From: Mitsuokella multacida DSM 20544
Lineage (GTDB): Bacteria > Bacillota > Negativicutes > Selenomonadales > Selenomonadaceae
Assembly: GCF_000155955.1 (NCBI RefSeq)
Contig: NZ_GG697141.2
Span: forward strand, 1,396,086-1,460,085
Direction: 5' to 3'
DNA length: 64,000 nucleotides
Below, piece by piece: positions 1 through 8,768 of the stretch. Positions within the stretch are counted from its first letter, which is position 1. Each line of letters starts with the position of its first letter. The notes below the pieces were generated by a model. The model worked only from the letters and a program-made list of their open reading frames with translations, had not been told where the DNA came from and searched no databases. The translations under genes were made by a program, and so were the position numbers.

Positions 1-852
1 TTCGAGAATGCAAAATGGGCTTACACGCTCGGTGCTGCCATCGCCATCAAGAAGGGCTGCACGAAGGCTGCTGACGCCGCTAAGGCTATCGGCGAAGGCC
101 TCCAGGCTTTCTGCGTACCGGGTTCTGTTGCTGACCACCGCAAGGTCGGTCTCGGCCACGGCAACCTCGGCGCTATGCTCCTCTCTGAGGATGCTGGCTG
201 CTTCGCATTCCTCGCAGGCCACGAGTCCTTCGCAGCTGCTGAGGGCGCTATCGGTATCGCTAAGACGGCCAACAAGGTCCGCAAGAACCCGCTGCGCGTC
301 ATCCTCAACGGTCTCGGCAAGGATGCTGCTCAGATCATCAGCCGCATCAATGGCTTCACGTATGTCGTGACGGACTACGACTTCAAGACGGGCAAGCTCA
401 ACATCGTCGAGGAGATCAAGTACGGCACGGATCCGGAGCGTGCAAAGGTCAAGTGCTACGGCGCTGACTCCGTCCAGGAAGGCGTTGCCATCATGGAGCA
501 CGAAGATGTCGATATCTCCATCACGGGTAACTCCACGAACCCGACGCGCTTCCAGCATCCGGTCGCTGGCTGCTACAAGAAGGCTTGCATCGAGAAGGGC
601 AAGAAGTACTTCTCGGTCGCTTCGGGCGGCGGCACGGGCCGTACGCTCCATCCGGATAACATGGCAGCCGGCCCGGCTTCCTATGGTATGACGGATACGA
701 TGGGCCGTATGCACGGCGATGCTCAGTTCGCAGGTTCTTCCTCCGTTCCGGCACACGTCGACATGATGGGCCTCATCGGTGCAGGCAACAACCCGATGGT
801 CGGCATGACGGTCGCTGTCGCTGTTGCTGTACAGGAAGCAATGAACAAATAA
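1..852 (+). CDS. GGGtGRT family protein, C-terminal 283 residues (5' end outside window)
   Basis: The frame is open from base 1 to the TAA at 850-852, so the start lies upstream of the window. The visible 283 residues are rich in Gly and Ala and carry GGGTGRT at about residue 209, followed by a conserved-looking tail with AGPASYGMTD and HGDAQFAGSS stretches. This motif names the GGGtGRT family, which is widespread in anaerobes and, as I recall, often sits beside a NifU-like iron-sulfur scaffold gene; that neighbour would be upstream and cannot be seen. No signal peptide or membrane segment is visible in the part present. The biochemical role is not established. A strong hairpin follows the stop codon, so this is the last gene of its unit. 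Confidence 0.75.
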   Translation, partial: FENAKWAYTLGAAIAIKKGCTKAADAAKAIGEGLQAFCVPGSVADHRKVGLGHGNLGAMLLSEDAGCFAFLAGHESFAAAEGAIGIAKTANKVRKNPLRVILNGLGKDAAQIISRINGFTYVVTDYDFKTGKLNIVEEIKYGTDPERAKVKCYGADSVQEGVAIMEHEDVDISITGNSTNPTRFQHPVAGCYKKACIEKGKKYFSVASGGGTGRTLHPDNMAAGPASYGMTDTMGRMHGDAQFAGSSSVPAHVDMMGLIGAGNNPMVGMTVAVAVAVQEAMNK

Positions 853-910
853 TTCCCGCTGACGGGAAACTTGCATAGAGAGACGGCGCTCAAAAGGGCG
901 CTGTCAGGCA

Positions 911-949
911 GCAGAAGAGCCGCAATCCAAAAGGATTGCGGCTCTCTGC
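911..949 (+). terminator. Rho-independent terminator after the GGGtGRT gene
   Basis: A 13-bp perfect stem (916-928 with 933-945, AAAA loop) is extended by GCAG/CTGC after a one-base bulge. The T tail is short, so efficiency is uncertain. Confidence 0.7.
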
Positions 950-1005
950 TTTGTATCCCTGTCTTGCGTTCAGCCGCGCAAAAAAAAATTTGTTCATTTG
1001 ACCTA

Positions 1006-1033
1006 TTGACATTTTGACCAATTGTGGTACAAT
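1006..1033 (+). promoter_or_regulatory. Sigma-A type promoter of the Hsp20 gene
   Basis: TTGACA at 1006-1011, a 16-bp spacer and TACAAT at 1028-1033. It gives a leader of about 140 nt before the Hsp20 start. The rest of the 853-1177 gap holds only the preceding terminator and this leader. No CIRCE-type inverted repeat is visible. Confidence 0.6.
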
Positions 1034-1177
1034 GATAATTGAAGCGAGGGAGAGATCCCCGGAGGAGAGATCCAAAGGGACGAGAGCCCGAGGCTTCATC
1101 AAGAAGTTCAAGAGTTCCCGGACAGCAACACGCATCCGCGTGCCACTCCGGCAAGTTGCAGAAAGGGGATTTGCTTT

Positions 1178-1621
1178 ATGTTTGGTTTGGTTCCATTTGC
1201 ATCGCGTAAAGATCTCGCGAAAGAAGAGAATGCTTTTGATCGTCTGTTTGATGTCTTCGACGAGCCGTTCCTGACGAATTTCAAGGCACCGGACTTCAAG
1301 GTCGATGTCAAGGATAACGGCACGAGCTATGAGCTCACAGCTGAACTGCCGGGCCTCAAGAAAGAGGATATCTCCCTGACGTATGAAGACCATTACCTGA
1401 CGATTGCCACGAAGACGGCAGAGGATAACGACAAGAAGGACGAGAAGGGCAATTACGTACGCCGTGAGCGCCGCTCGACTTCGATGAGCCGTTCGTTCTA
1501 CATCGACAACATCGATGAGTCGAAAGCGACGGCGGAGTACAAGGACGGCGTCCTGACCGTCTGCATGCCGAAACTCACTGAGAAGGCAGAGCCTTCGCAC
1601 ACGATCAGCATCAACGGCTGA
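1178..1621 (+). CDS. Hsp20/alpha-crystallin family small heat shock protein
   Basis: This 147-residue protein is a small heat shock protein, an ATP-independent holdase that binds unfolding proteins in the cytoplasm. The alpha-crystallin domain runs from about residue 38 (FKVDVKDNG) to the C-terminus and includes the A-x-x-x-G-V-L-type motif as YKDGVLTVCMPK. The short N-terminal arm (MFGLVPF...) and a C-terminal tail ending in an I-x-I (ISI) motif are typical; that motif mediates oligomer contacts. Length is normal for bacterial Hsp20. The start is preceded by AAAGGGG. It is monocistronic, between its own promoter and a strong terminator. The long leader with potential pairing to the ribosome site could give temperature control, but this is inference. 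Confidence 0.93.
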   Translation: MFGLVPFASRKDLAKEENAFDRLFDVFDEPFLTNFKAPDFKVDVKDNGTSYELTAELPGLKKEDISLTYEDHYLTIATKTAEDNDKKDEKGNYVRRERRSTSMSRSFYIDNIDESKATAEYKDGVLTVCMPKLTEKAEPSHTISING

Positions 1622-1686
1622 ACGTGGCAGGGAATCGGCGTTTGAACCTAGTTTTCCCTCATAACTCTCTCTACGACATAGAATGA

Positions 1687-1732
1687 AGAGCCGCAGCTCC
1701 ACGAAAGTGGAGTTGCGGCTCTTTATTTTTTT
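1687..1732 (+). terminator. Rho-independent terminator of the Hsp20 gene
   Basis: A long GC-rich stem (AGAGCCGCAGCTCCAC with its complement, GAAA loop) is followed by a run of T residues at 1722-1732. Confidence 0.9.
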
Positions 1733-1811
1733 GTGATTATCATCTTTGCATGGACCCTTTTGGATGGCCATTATAATGATATTTAATTTCAATTAATTTA
1801 AACAAGTTGTA

Positions 1812-1875
1812 TTGACAATCGATATCAGTGGCTATAAGATAAGAAAAGATTTTCATTCAACGATAATGAATATCA
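1812..1875 (+). promoter_or_regulatory. Iron-operon promoter with two Fur-box-like sites
   Basis: TTGACA at 1812-1817 and TAAGAT at 1835-1840 (17-bp spacer) form a promoter. TGACAATCGATATCA at 1813-1827 overlaps the -35 and spacer, and CGATAATGAATATCA at 1861-1875 lies just downstream of the start point. Compared with the 7-1-7 Fur pattern TGATAAT-n-ATTATCA they match at 11 and 12 of 14 positions. Iron-responsive Fur repression of the receptor-to-tonB operon is inferred from this and from the operon content. The remainder of the 1622-1932 gap holds the Hsp20 terminator and AT-rich DNA. Confidence 0.6.
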
Positions 1876-1932
1876 AGAGATACCGCCGAAAATCAGAGGA
1901 TAAGAGCATCAAAGGATCAGAAGAGGTGTAGT

Positions 1933-4164
1933 ATGAGAGAACGTATCATGTACCGCAGGATTGCACTGGCTTTGGCCAGCATGGCCATTGTCTCACCGCT
2001 GGCCATGCATCCGGCCATGGCAGCGGCGGAGGACGAGGTCTACGACTTCGGCTCGAGCGACATCTATGCAGAGAAGTCGGCGGAACCAGCCCTAGAGACG
2101 AAGGCAGAGCCGGCTCCTGTGCAATCTCCTGTGGAACCGGTGACGGAAAACGAAGAAGAGGCTCCGGCTGCCTATGCGGGCGGCCAGGTCTCGACGTCTG
2201 TTCAGCTCGGCGTGTTCGGCGACCGCCCGACGCTCGATGTGCCGTTCAACATCACGGGATACACGAACAAGATGATGGAGGACAATCAGGTCGCGACGGT
2301 CGATGACGTCATCGTCCACGACCCGTCGGTCAGCGACCAGACGCTGTCGGGCGTGTCGAGCGCCTGGAACATCCGCGGTTTCAAAGCACAGCAGCAGGAT
2401 GTCCAGCTCAACGGCCTTTACGGCATCGCGCCGCGCTTCTACGGCGGCGTCGAGGGCGTGGACCGCGTCGACGTGCTCAAGGGACCGAGCGCCATCCTTG
2501 CCGGCATCGCGCCGAACGGCTCGCTTGGCGGCACGATCAACTACATCACGAAGCGCGCCGGCAGCGAGCCCTTGAACCGCGTCAAGATCTCGTACGGCAG
2601 CGACAGCGTCTTCACGCAGCAGGTCGACTTCGGCCGCCGCACGGATGACGGGAAGGCCGGCCTGCGCATCAATGTGCTGAACCGCAACGGCGAGACGTCG
2701 TTCGACGAGCACATGCGCACGGATTCCATCACGCTCGGTGCGGACTACAAGGGCGACCGCTACCGCCTCGGCTTCGACTACGGCTATGTCTACAACAAGG
2801 TCTCGGACCAGCAGTACCAGCTGACGATCGGCAGCAAGGCGCTTGCGACGATGACGAGCATGTTCAAGGTGCCGCGCGGCACGAAGTTCGGCGCTGACGG
2901 CGGCTACCGCTCCATCCATGAGCAGTACGGCATGCTGCACGGCGAGTACGACTTCAGCAAGGACTGGACGGGCTACTTCTCGTACGGCCTGCGCAACACG
3001 AAGATGGAGTACTTCTACAATAACTTCTCGCTCTCGGACCGCCTCGGCAATGCAACGATGAAGTACTCGTACAACAATCAGGTCAACAAGGCCGACTCGG
3101 GAGAGGTCGGCGTGCGCGGCAAGTTCTTCACGGGCGGGTTCAAGCACGAGCTCACGGTGGGGGCGAACCGCATCCACTACACGCGCTACATGAACAATCG
3201 CACGGTCAAGTCCGGCCTCAAGACGAATCTCTGGGATATCGACTTCCAAGTGCCGGAGAATCCCTACAGCTGGTCGGAGCCGAAGAACGACGAGAACACG
3301 TTCACGGGCGTCGCGCTGACAGATAATATCACGACGCCGAATGAGAAGTGGCAGTTCGTGCTCGGCGGCCGCGAGCAGCGCGTCAAGGTGGACACCTACG
3401 ACACGAAGACGGGCGCGGAAAAGACGCATTACGACGAGTCGGTCTTCACGCCGGCCCTTGCCGTCGTCTACAAGCCGCAGAAGAACATCTCGCTCTACGC
3501 CAACTACATGCAGGGCCTCGATGCCGGCGATTCTCTCGTCACGGATACGGATGCCTCGAACTACGGCGAAGCCTTTGCACCGTTCAAGACAAAGCAGTAC
3601 GAGGTCGGTGCGAAGTACGACTTCGGCAAGTGGGCGACGACGCTCTCGGCCTTTGCTATCAAGTCCCCGACGCTCATCGAAGACACGGCGACGAACCGTT
3701 ATGCGCCGAGCGGTGAAGTGCGCCATCGCGGCATCGAGTGGAATGTCGTCGGCGAGCCGCATAAGGGCACGCGCCTCATGGGCGGACTGATGTTCCTCGA
3801 TGCGACGTACCGCAATACGGCGGGCGGCCTCTACGATGGCAACCGCGTCGCGGCGACCTCGCGCTGGAACGCCGTTATGGGCCTCGAGCAGGACATCGCC
3901 TCCGTGCCGGGCCTGACGCTGACGACGAATCTGACCTACAACAGCTCGGCCTACACCAACGAGGCCAATAGCTTCCGCGTCTCGCCGTGGGCGACCTGGG
4001 ACCTCGGCGCGCGCTATAAGTTCAAGGCGGGTGGCGTGCCGCTCACGCTGCGCGGCGACGTCTACAACGTCACGAACCGCAACTACTGGCGCGCCCTGCA
4101 GAACAACGGCGTCTTCCTCGGCAAGTCGCGCACCTTCCTGCTCTCCCTGACGGCGGACTTCTGA
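1933..4164 (+). CDS. TonB-dependent siderophore receptor
   Basis: This 743-residue outer-membrane receptor probably imports an iron-siderophore complex. A signal peptide ends near residue 31 (HPAMAAAEDE). A Pro/Glu-rich linker to about residue 75 follows, then the plug domain (about 85-205, with WNIRGF, GVDRVDVLKGPSAILAG and GGTINYITKRA) and a large beta-barrel ending in Phe (SLTADF), the usual C-terminal outer-membrane insertion signal. The layout resembles FhuE/FpvA-type receptors. ATG 1933 is chosen because AGAGGTG lies 4 bases upstream; the ATG at 1948 would also give a clean signal peptide but has no spaced ribosome site. It is the first gene of an operon encoding all inner-membrane and energising partners. 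The ligand cannot be read from sequence. Confidence 0.93.
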   Translation: MRERIMYRRIALALASMAIVSPLAMHPAMAAAEDEVYDFGSSDIYAEKSAEPALETKAEPAPVQSPVEPVTENEEEAPAAYAGGQVSTSVQLGVFGDRPTLDVPFNITGYTNKMMEDNQVATVDDVIVHDPSVSDQTLSGVSSAWNIRGFKAQQQDVQLNGLYGIAPRFYGGVEGVDRVDVLKGPSAILAGIAPNGSLGGTINYITKRAGSEPLNRVKISYGSDSVFTQQVDFGRRTDDGKAGLRINVLNRNGETSFDEHMRTDSITLGADYKGDRYRLGFDYGYVYNKVSDQQYQLTIGSKALATMTSMFKVPRGTKFGADGGYRSIHEQYGMLHGEYDFSKDWTGYFSYGLRNTKMEYFYNNFSLSDRLGNATMKYSYNNQVNKADSGEVGVRGKFFTGGFKHELTVGANRIHYTRYMNNRTVKSGLKTNLWDIDFQVPENPYSWSEPKNDENTFTGVALTDNITTPNEKWQFVLGGREQRVKVDTYDTKTGAEKTHYDESVFTPALAVVYKPQKNISLYANYMQGLDAGDSLVTDTDASNYGEAFAPFKTKQYEVGAKYDFGKWATTLSAFAIKSPTLIEDTATNRYAPSGEVRHRGIEWNVVGEPHKGTRLMGGLMFLDATYRNTAGGLYDGNRVAATSRWNAVMGLEQDIASVPGLTLTTNLTYNSSAYTNEANSFRVSPWATWDLGARYKFKAGGVPLTLRGDVYNVTNRNYWRALQNNGVFLGKSRTFLLSLTADF

Positions 4165-4180
4165 CGAGGGGAGCGATAGA

Positions 4181-5176
4181 ATGGTATCCACAAAACGGGT
4201 GGCCTTGCTGGCTGTCGTACTGATTGCCGTGCTCGGCGCGCTCGCGCTCTTCTCGCTGACCGTCGGCATGCGCGCCATCCCGCTCTCTGGCGTGCTGAAT
4301 GCCCTGCAGTCTGCGGGCAGTCAGGAGCCGTCGGACCTCGTCGTCTGGACGCTGCGCCTGCCGCGCCTCTTGGCGGCGCTCGTCTGCGGCATGAGCTTTG
4401 CCGTGGCCGGCGCCCTCATGCAGGGTGTGACGAACAATCCGCTGGCCAGCCCGTCCATCCTCGGCATCAATGCCGGGGCGAGCTTCGGCCTGGCACTCGC
4501 GATGATCTTCCTGCCAGCGGCTTCGCTGCAGGTGACGATTGTCAGCGCCTTCTTCGGCGCGGCGCTCGCGACGGCCTTCATCCTCGTGCTGGCCTCACTC
4601 AAGCATGGCCTGACACCCGTCTACATCGCGCTGGCCGGCACAGCGGTCAGCGCTGTATTCTTAGCGGTCACGCAGGTGATCGTCGTCTTCTTCGACGTCG
4701 CGCAGGAGCTCAGCTACTGGACGGCCGGCGGCATCAGCGGCATCCGTATGACGGCAATCCTCGGCGTCGTGCCCTGGACCATCCTGGGGCTCATCCTCGC
4801 CGTGTCCGTCTCGCGCTCGGTGACACTGCTCTCCTTCGGTGAGGACATGGCCATCGGCCTCGGCGGCAGTCTCTCGCGCATCCGCCTGCGGGCGGGACTT
4901 GCCGTCCTGATTCTCGCGGGGTCGGCTGTGGCTGTGGCGGGGCCTGTCGGCTTTGTCGGCCTCGTCGTGCCGCACATCACGCGGCGCATCGTCGGCATCG
5001 ATTACCGCCTCGTCGTACCGTTCTCGGCCCTCTTGGGCGCACTTCTCGTGCTGGTCGCGGACATGGTCGCGAGGACCGTCTCTCCGCCGTTTGAGATCCC
5101 GCTCGGCGCCGTGACGGCGCTCGTCGGCGTGCCGTTCTTCCTCTATCTGGCCAACCGGAAGGAGGTGCGGGGCTGA
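4181..5176 (+). CDS. FecCD/BtuC-type iron-siderophore ABC permease, subunit 1
   Basis: This 331-residue polytopic membrane protein has the features of the FecCD family: a start SLTVGMRAIPL resembling the coupling of BtuC/FhuB, an N-terminal LRLPRLLAALVCGMSFAVAGALMQGVTNNPLASPSILGINAGAS segment (shown only by its short motifs NPLASP and LGINAGA), and the C-terminal GPVGFVGLVVPHI motif that contacts the ATPase. About ten transmembrane helices are expected. It lies 16 bp after the receptor gene and its stop overlaps the start of the second permease by one base (TGATG), so the two subunits are translationally coupled and probably form a heterodimer. Confidence 0.92.
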   Translation: MVSTKRVALLAVVLIAVLGALALFSLTVGMRAIPLSGVLNALQSAGSQEPSDLVVWTLRLPRLLAALVCGMSFAVAGALMQGVTNNPLASPSILGINAGASFGLALAMIFLPAASLQVTIVSAFFGAALATAFILVLASLKHGLTPVYIALAGTAVSAVFLAVTQVIVVFFDVAQELSYWTAGGISGIRMTAILGVVPWTILGLILAVSVSRSVTLLSFGEDMAIGLGGSLSRIRLRAGLAVLILAGSAVAVAGPVGFVGLVVPHITRRIVGIDYRLVVPFSALLGALLVLVADMVARTVSPPFEIPLGAVTALVGVPFFLYLANRKEVRG

Positions 5177-6177
5177 TGAAAAACAGGCACTACATCGCTA
5201 CATTTGTCATACTCGCGGCACTGCTTCTCGGCCTCTTCTTCCTGCACCTGCAGGCGGGCTTCCACTACTTCACGAAGGAACATCTGCTCGCCAGCCTCTT
5301 CTGCGGCGGCACGCCGGAGGAGCGGCTGACAGTCTTTGACTTCCGCATGGTGCGGTCCATCCTGGCCGTGCTCATCGGCATGGGCCTCGCCGTCTCTGGC
5401 GCGGTCTTCCAAACCATCTCCAAGAATGAGCTCGCGAGCCCGAGCCTCTTAGGCGTCAATGCCGGCGCGGCGCTCGCGGTCATGCTGCTGATCTACGGCA
5501 GCTCTTCGGCGACGGGCCTCGGCATCTGGCAGCAGCCGCTCGCGGCCGTCGCCGGCGGGGCTCTAGCGGCAGCTCTCGTCTTTTTCCTCTCGCACCGGCG
5601 CGGCCGCATGACGAGCACCTACAATCTGGTCCTCAATGGCATCGCCGTCACAGCGGGCCTGCACGCGCTACAGATCCTGCTGCTCGTCAGCCTCGATCCG
5701 ACGCGCTTCCAGCAGGTCAACACCTGGCTCATCGGCAGCATCTTCGGCAACAGCTGGACGCATGTCGACATCCTCTTTTTCATCGTGCTCGCCGTTCTGT
5801 TCTTCTTGCTCGCAAACCACGAGACGCTCGACCTTTTGGCCCTGCGCGAGGAGACGGCGCTCGGGCTCGGCCTGCGCGTGAGCCGCACGCGCTTCGTCCT
5901 CTTGATGGCGGCCGTCGTGCTCGCCTCATCCTGCGTTGCTGTCGGCGGCAGCATCGGCTTTGTGGGCCTCATCTGCCCGCATATCGCCCGGCGCCTCGTC
6001 GGCGTGGCGCACTGCCGCTATCTGCCGGTGACGGCGCTCTTAGGCGGCATCCTGCTCGTGGCAGCGGACTACACGGCGCGCATCATCATCGCGCCGGATG
6101 AGATGCTCGTCGGCCTCGTCGTCTCGCTGATCGGCGCGCCGTATTTCCTCTACATCCTCTTGCGCAGCAAGGGTTGA
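5176..6177 (+). CDS. FecCD/BtuC-type iron-siderophore ABC permease, subunit 2
   Basis: This 333-residue membrane protein is a second FecCD permease. It has LASPSLLGVNAGAA near the N-terminus and GSIGFVGLICPHIARRLVG near the C-terminus, both diagnostic of the family. It is related to but clearly distinct from subunit 1, as in FecC/FecD or FepD/FepG pairs. The ATG at 5176 overlaps the preceding TGA. About ten transmembrane helices are expected. Together with the following ATPase and lipoprotein it would form an importer for ferric siderophore delivered by the TonB receptor. Confidence 0.92.
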   Translation: MKNRHYIATFVILAALLLGLFFLHLQAGFHYFTKEHLLASLFCGGTPEERLTVFDFRMVRSILAVLIGMGLAVSGAVFQTISKNELASPSLLGVNAGAALAVMLLIYGSSSATGLGIWQQPLAAVAGGALAAALVFFLSHRRGRMTSTYNLVLNGIAVTAGLHALQILLLVSLDPTRFQQVNTWLIGSIFGNSWTHVDILFFIVLAVLFFLLANHETLDLLALREETALGLGLRVSRTRFVLLMAAVVLASSCVAVGGSIGFVGLICPHIARRLVGVAHCRYLPVTALLGGILLVAADYTARIIIAPDEMLVGLVVSLIGAPYFLYILLRSKG

Positions 6178-6208
6178 TCCACGTTACTATTTTGAAAGGA
6201 AGGAATCC

Positions 6209-7018
6209 ATGGAACTCAAAGCCAGGCATCTGAAGGCCGGCTACGACAAGAATGTCATCATCGAGGACATGAATCTGACCGTGCCGGCACACAAGGTGAC
6301 GGCGCTCATAGGCGCCAATGGCTGCGGCAAATCGACACTCCTCAAGACGCTCTGCCGCATCCAGCCGCCCCTCGGCGGCGAGGTGCTCTTGGACGGCCGA
6401 TCCATCTTCGCAGAGGACAGCCGTCAGCTTGCCAAGAAACTCGCCATTCTGCCGCAGAATCCGCAGGCCCCGGCGGGGCTCACCGTGCGGGAGCTCGTCA
6501 ACTACGGGCGCGCACCGCATCGCGCGCGCTTCTTCGCGCGCACGACGCAGGAGGACCGGCGCATGGTCGAGTGGGCGCTGCAGGAGACGGACATGACGGC
6601 GTTTGCCGACCGTCCCATCGAGGCGCTCTCAGGCGGACAGCGTCAGCGCGCCTGGATTGCGATGGCCATCGCGCAGGACACGGAGATCCTGTTTCTCGAC
6701 GAGCCGACGAGCTTTCTCGACGTCGCACATCAGATGGATGTGCTGACGCTCGTGCGCCATCTCAATACGGCCTACGGCAAGACGATTGTCATGGTCATCC
6801 ATGAGATCAACGAGGCCGCGCGCTTTGCCGACTACCTGCTCGCGATGAAGCACGGCACGCTGCTCTACGAGGGCACGCCGGACGAGGTCTTCACCAAGGA
6901 GATGCTCGCCGATGTCTTCGGCATCGACGCCGAGCTCCTGCGCGACCCGCGCACCGACCGGCCGCACTGCATCCCGTATGTGCGCGACCTGACGAAAGAG
7001 GAGAAGTCCTATGCGTAA
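6209..7018 (+). CDS. Iron-siderophore ABC transporter ATP-binding protein
   Basis: This 269-residue cytoplasmic ATPase of the FecE/FepC/FhuC family powers the two FecCD permeases. The Walker A is GANGCGKST at about residue 36, the ABC signature LSGGQRQR at about 139, Walker B ILFLDEPTSFLD at about 155, and the switch His lies in MVIHEINEA. The start is preceded by AAAGGAAGG. Its 3' end overlaps the next gene by 8 bases, tying expression to the binding protein. Length is normal for the family. Confidence 0.95.
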   Translation: MELKARHLKAGYDKNVIIEDMNLTVPAHKVTALIGANGCGKSTLLKTLCRIQPPLGGEVLLDGRSIFAEDSRQLAKKLAILPQNPQAPAGLTVRELVNYGRAPHRARFFARTTQEDRRMVEWALQETDMTAFADRPIEALSGGQRQRAWIAMAIAQDTEILFLDEPTSFLDVAHQMDVLTLVRHLNTAYGKTIVMVIHEINEAARFADYLLAMKHGTLLYEGTPDEVFTKEMLADVFGIDAELLRDPRTDRPHCIPYVRDLTKEEKSYA

Positions 7019-8114
7019 CTGTCTCTTGACCTGGGGCCTTCTCGCCGTGCTCACCGTGATGAGCCTCGCTCTTGGCGGCTGCGGCAGTCACGCTGCTTCT
7101 GGCAGCAAGAGCACGGCGCTCTTTGACCCCGCCGTGGTGCGCGCCGATACGCCCGAGGCCATCGACGCAGAGCTTGCGGCCCGCTTCGAGAAGACGAAGA
7201 AGGCTGCGGACAAGATGTTTGCCGAAGAAGAGGGTCATCTCGTCATCGCCCACAAGTACGGCAAGACCATCCTGCCCGAGCAGCCGCAGCGCATCGCCGT
7301 CATCGGCCTCGAGGACACGGCCGTCTCGCTCGACATTCCAATCGCGGCGGAGCACCTGACGAAATCCTCGTACCTCTACCCGCTGATGAAGGACAAGGGC
7401 ATCGCCAACATCCCCATCAATGCGGAGACGAAGACCATCAACCTCGAAGCCGTGCAGCAGGCAAAGCCTGACCTCATCCTCATGCGCGACAGCTACGACA
7501 AGAACGCCTACAATGCCCTCTCGAAGATCGCGCCGGTCGTCGCGCTCGACCTGCAGAAAGAGGAGGTCACGGCACTCGCGGCTGCGCGGGCCGTCGGGCA
7601 GCCGCAGAAGGGCGAGGCGCGGCTGCACGCTTACTACGGTCGCGTCAAGCAGGCGCGCATGGCCATCAAGGGCAATATCGGCGATGCTACGGTGGCATTC
7701 CTGCGCGTCATGCAGAAGGAGATCCGCCTCTACCCGTATTCAGCCAATGCGACGAACCGCTTCATGTACGAGCTCTTGAACCTCAGGCCGGACCCGATGG
7801 TCGTCGCGCTCGACAAGACGAAGAACAACCTCGCCATCTCGATGGAGTCCCTGCCGGACCTTCAGGCCGACTACCTCGTCATCTCGAGCGGCTACGGCGC
7901 AAGCAGCGCCGGCAGCAAAGAAGCGGCCGCCAAGCGCTACGAGGAACTGCGGAAAGACCCGCTCTGGCAGACCCTGCCGGCTGTGCGGGAAGGACACATG
8001 CTCGACGTCGATTCCATCATCTGGAATGCGCACGGGCTCATCGCGAAAGAAATGGCCATCCAGGACCTCGTGGACTGGCTTGGCTCTGGCAATAGTGAAA
8101 GAGAATCAGAATAA
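7011..8114 (+). CDS. Iron-siderophore ABC transporter substrate-binding lipoprotein
   Basis: This 367-residue protein has a lipoprotein signal peptide with lipobox LGGC (Cys at about residue 24). The periplasmic binding (TroA-like) fold begins around residue 80 with RIAVIGLEDTAVSLDIP and continues with KPDLILMRDSYDKNAYNALSKIAPVVALD, typical of FepB/FecB-type siderophore binders. An extra charged segment of about 50 residues between the lipid anchor and the binding domain (RFEKTKKAADKMFAEEEG) may act as a tether or spacer. The start overlaps the ATPase gene by 8 bases and is preceded by GAGGAG. It would hand ferric siderophore from the periplasm to the permeases. Confidence 0.9.
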   Translation: MRNCLLTWGLLAVLTVMSLALGGCGSHAASGSKSTALFDPAVVRADTPEAIDAELAARFEKTKKAADKMFAEEEGHLVIAHKYGKTILPEQPQRIAVIGLEDTAVSLDIPIAAEHLTKSSYLYPLMKDKGIANIPINAETKTINLEAVQQAKPDLILMRDSYDKNAYNALSKIAPVVALDLQKEEVTALAAARAVGQPQKGEARLHAYYGRVKQARMAIKGNIGDATVAFLRVMQKEIRLYPYSANATNRFMYELLNLRPDPMVVALDKTKNNLAISMESLPDLQADYLVISSGYGASSAGSKEAAAKRYEELRKDPLWQTLPAVREGHMLDVDSIIWNAHGLIAKEMAIQDLVDWLGSGNSERESE

Positions 8115-8126
8115 AAGGAGATCATC

Positions 8127-8768
8127 ATGGAACTTTTGACGACAGGAATCACGTTTTTCCAGAAGGGCGGCATCGTCATGTACGTGCTGCTGCTCTGCTC
8201 GCTCTTCGTGCTCTCAATCGGCATCGAGCGCGCCCTCTACTTCCGCCGCATGGATTCGGGGCGCGCCTTTGCGCGCGACTTCTACCTGGCCCTGGCCAAT
8301 GGCAAGCGCCAGCAGGCCGAGAAGCTCGCGGACGATGCGCGCGGCGCTCTTGCCGACATCCTGTTCGCCGTCATCACGAAGAAGCCGGAAGCCCGCAAGA
8401 ATCCCGCGACTTACATGGAAGTCCAGTCGGGCATCGCGCTCGCCAAGCTGCGCAAGCGCCTCTACTACCTCAGCGTCATCGTCACGATGGCTCCGCTGCT
8501 CGGCCTGCTCGGCACGATCAGCGGCATGATCACCTCGTTCTCCGTCTTCAATCTGGAGTCGGGCCAGGCCACGGCCATCACGGGCGGCGTCGGCGAGGCC
8601 CTGATCGCGACGGCCATGGGCCTCTGCGTCGCCATCATCGCCCTGACGGTCCACGCGTACTTCTCGCAGCGCATCGAGAACATCGTCACGGACATGGAGC
8701 AGTGCTTCTCGATGGTCGAGACGGCTGAAGCAGGCGATATCCATGGCGTCAAAGAGGAGGCCTCCTGA
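8127..8768 (+). CDS. exbB: ExbB/TolQ/MotA family proton channel protein
   Basis: This 213-residue inner-membrane protein has an N-terminal helix (about 15-33), a cytoplasmic loop, and two C-terminal helices with the family motifs APLLGLLGTISGMI and GVGEALIATAMGLCVAI. ExbB with ExbD uses the proton gradient to energise TonB. Its place between a siderophore ABC system and exbD-tonB identifies it as ExbB rather than TolQ or MotA. AAAAGGAG precedes the start. It overlaps exbD as TGATG. Confidence 0.92.
   Translation: MELLTTGITFFQKGGIVMYVLLLCSLFVLSIGIERALYFRRMDSGRAFARDFYLALANGKRQQAEKLADDARGALADILFAVITKKPEARKNPATYMEVQSGIALAKLRKRLYYLSVIVTMAPLLGLLGTISGMITSFSVFNLESGQATAITGGVGEALIATAMGLCVAIIALTVHAYFSQRIENIVTDMEQCFSMVETAEAGDIHGVKEEAS

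Noticed and set aside
1734-1932. Cobalamin riboswitch before the TonB receptor
   Set aside because: No conserved box is present; the region is short and AT-rich with Fur-like sites, and the receptor and permeases look siderophore-type.
2092-4278. A 728-codon open frame on the minus strand opposite the TonB receptor
   Set aside because: It is a shadow of GC-rich codon usage: low-complexity Arg/Ala/Val/Asp protein with no motif, fully overlapped by a clear receptor gene.
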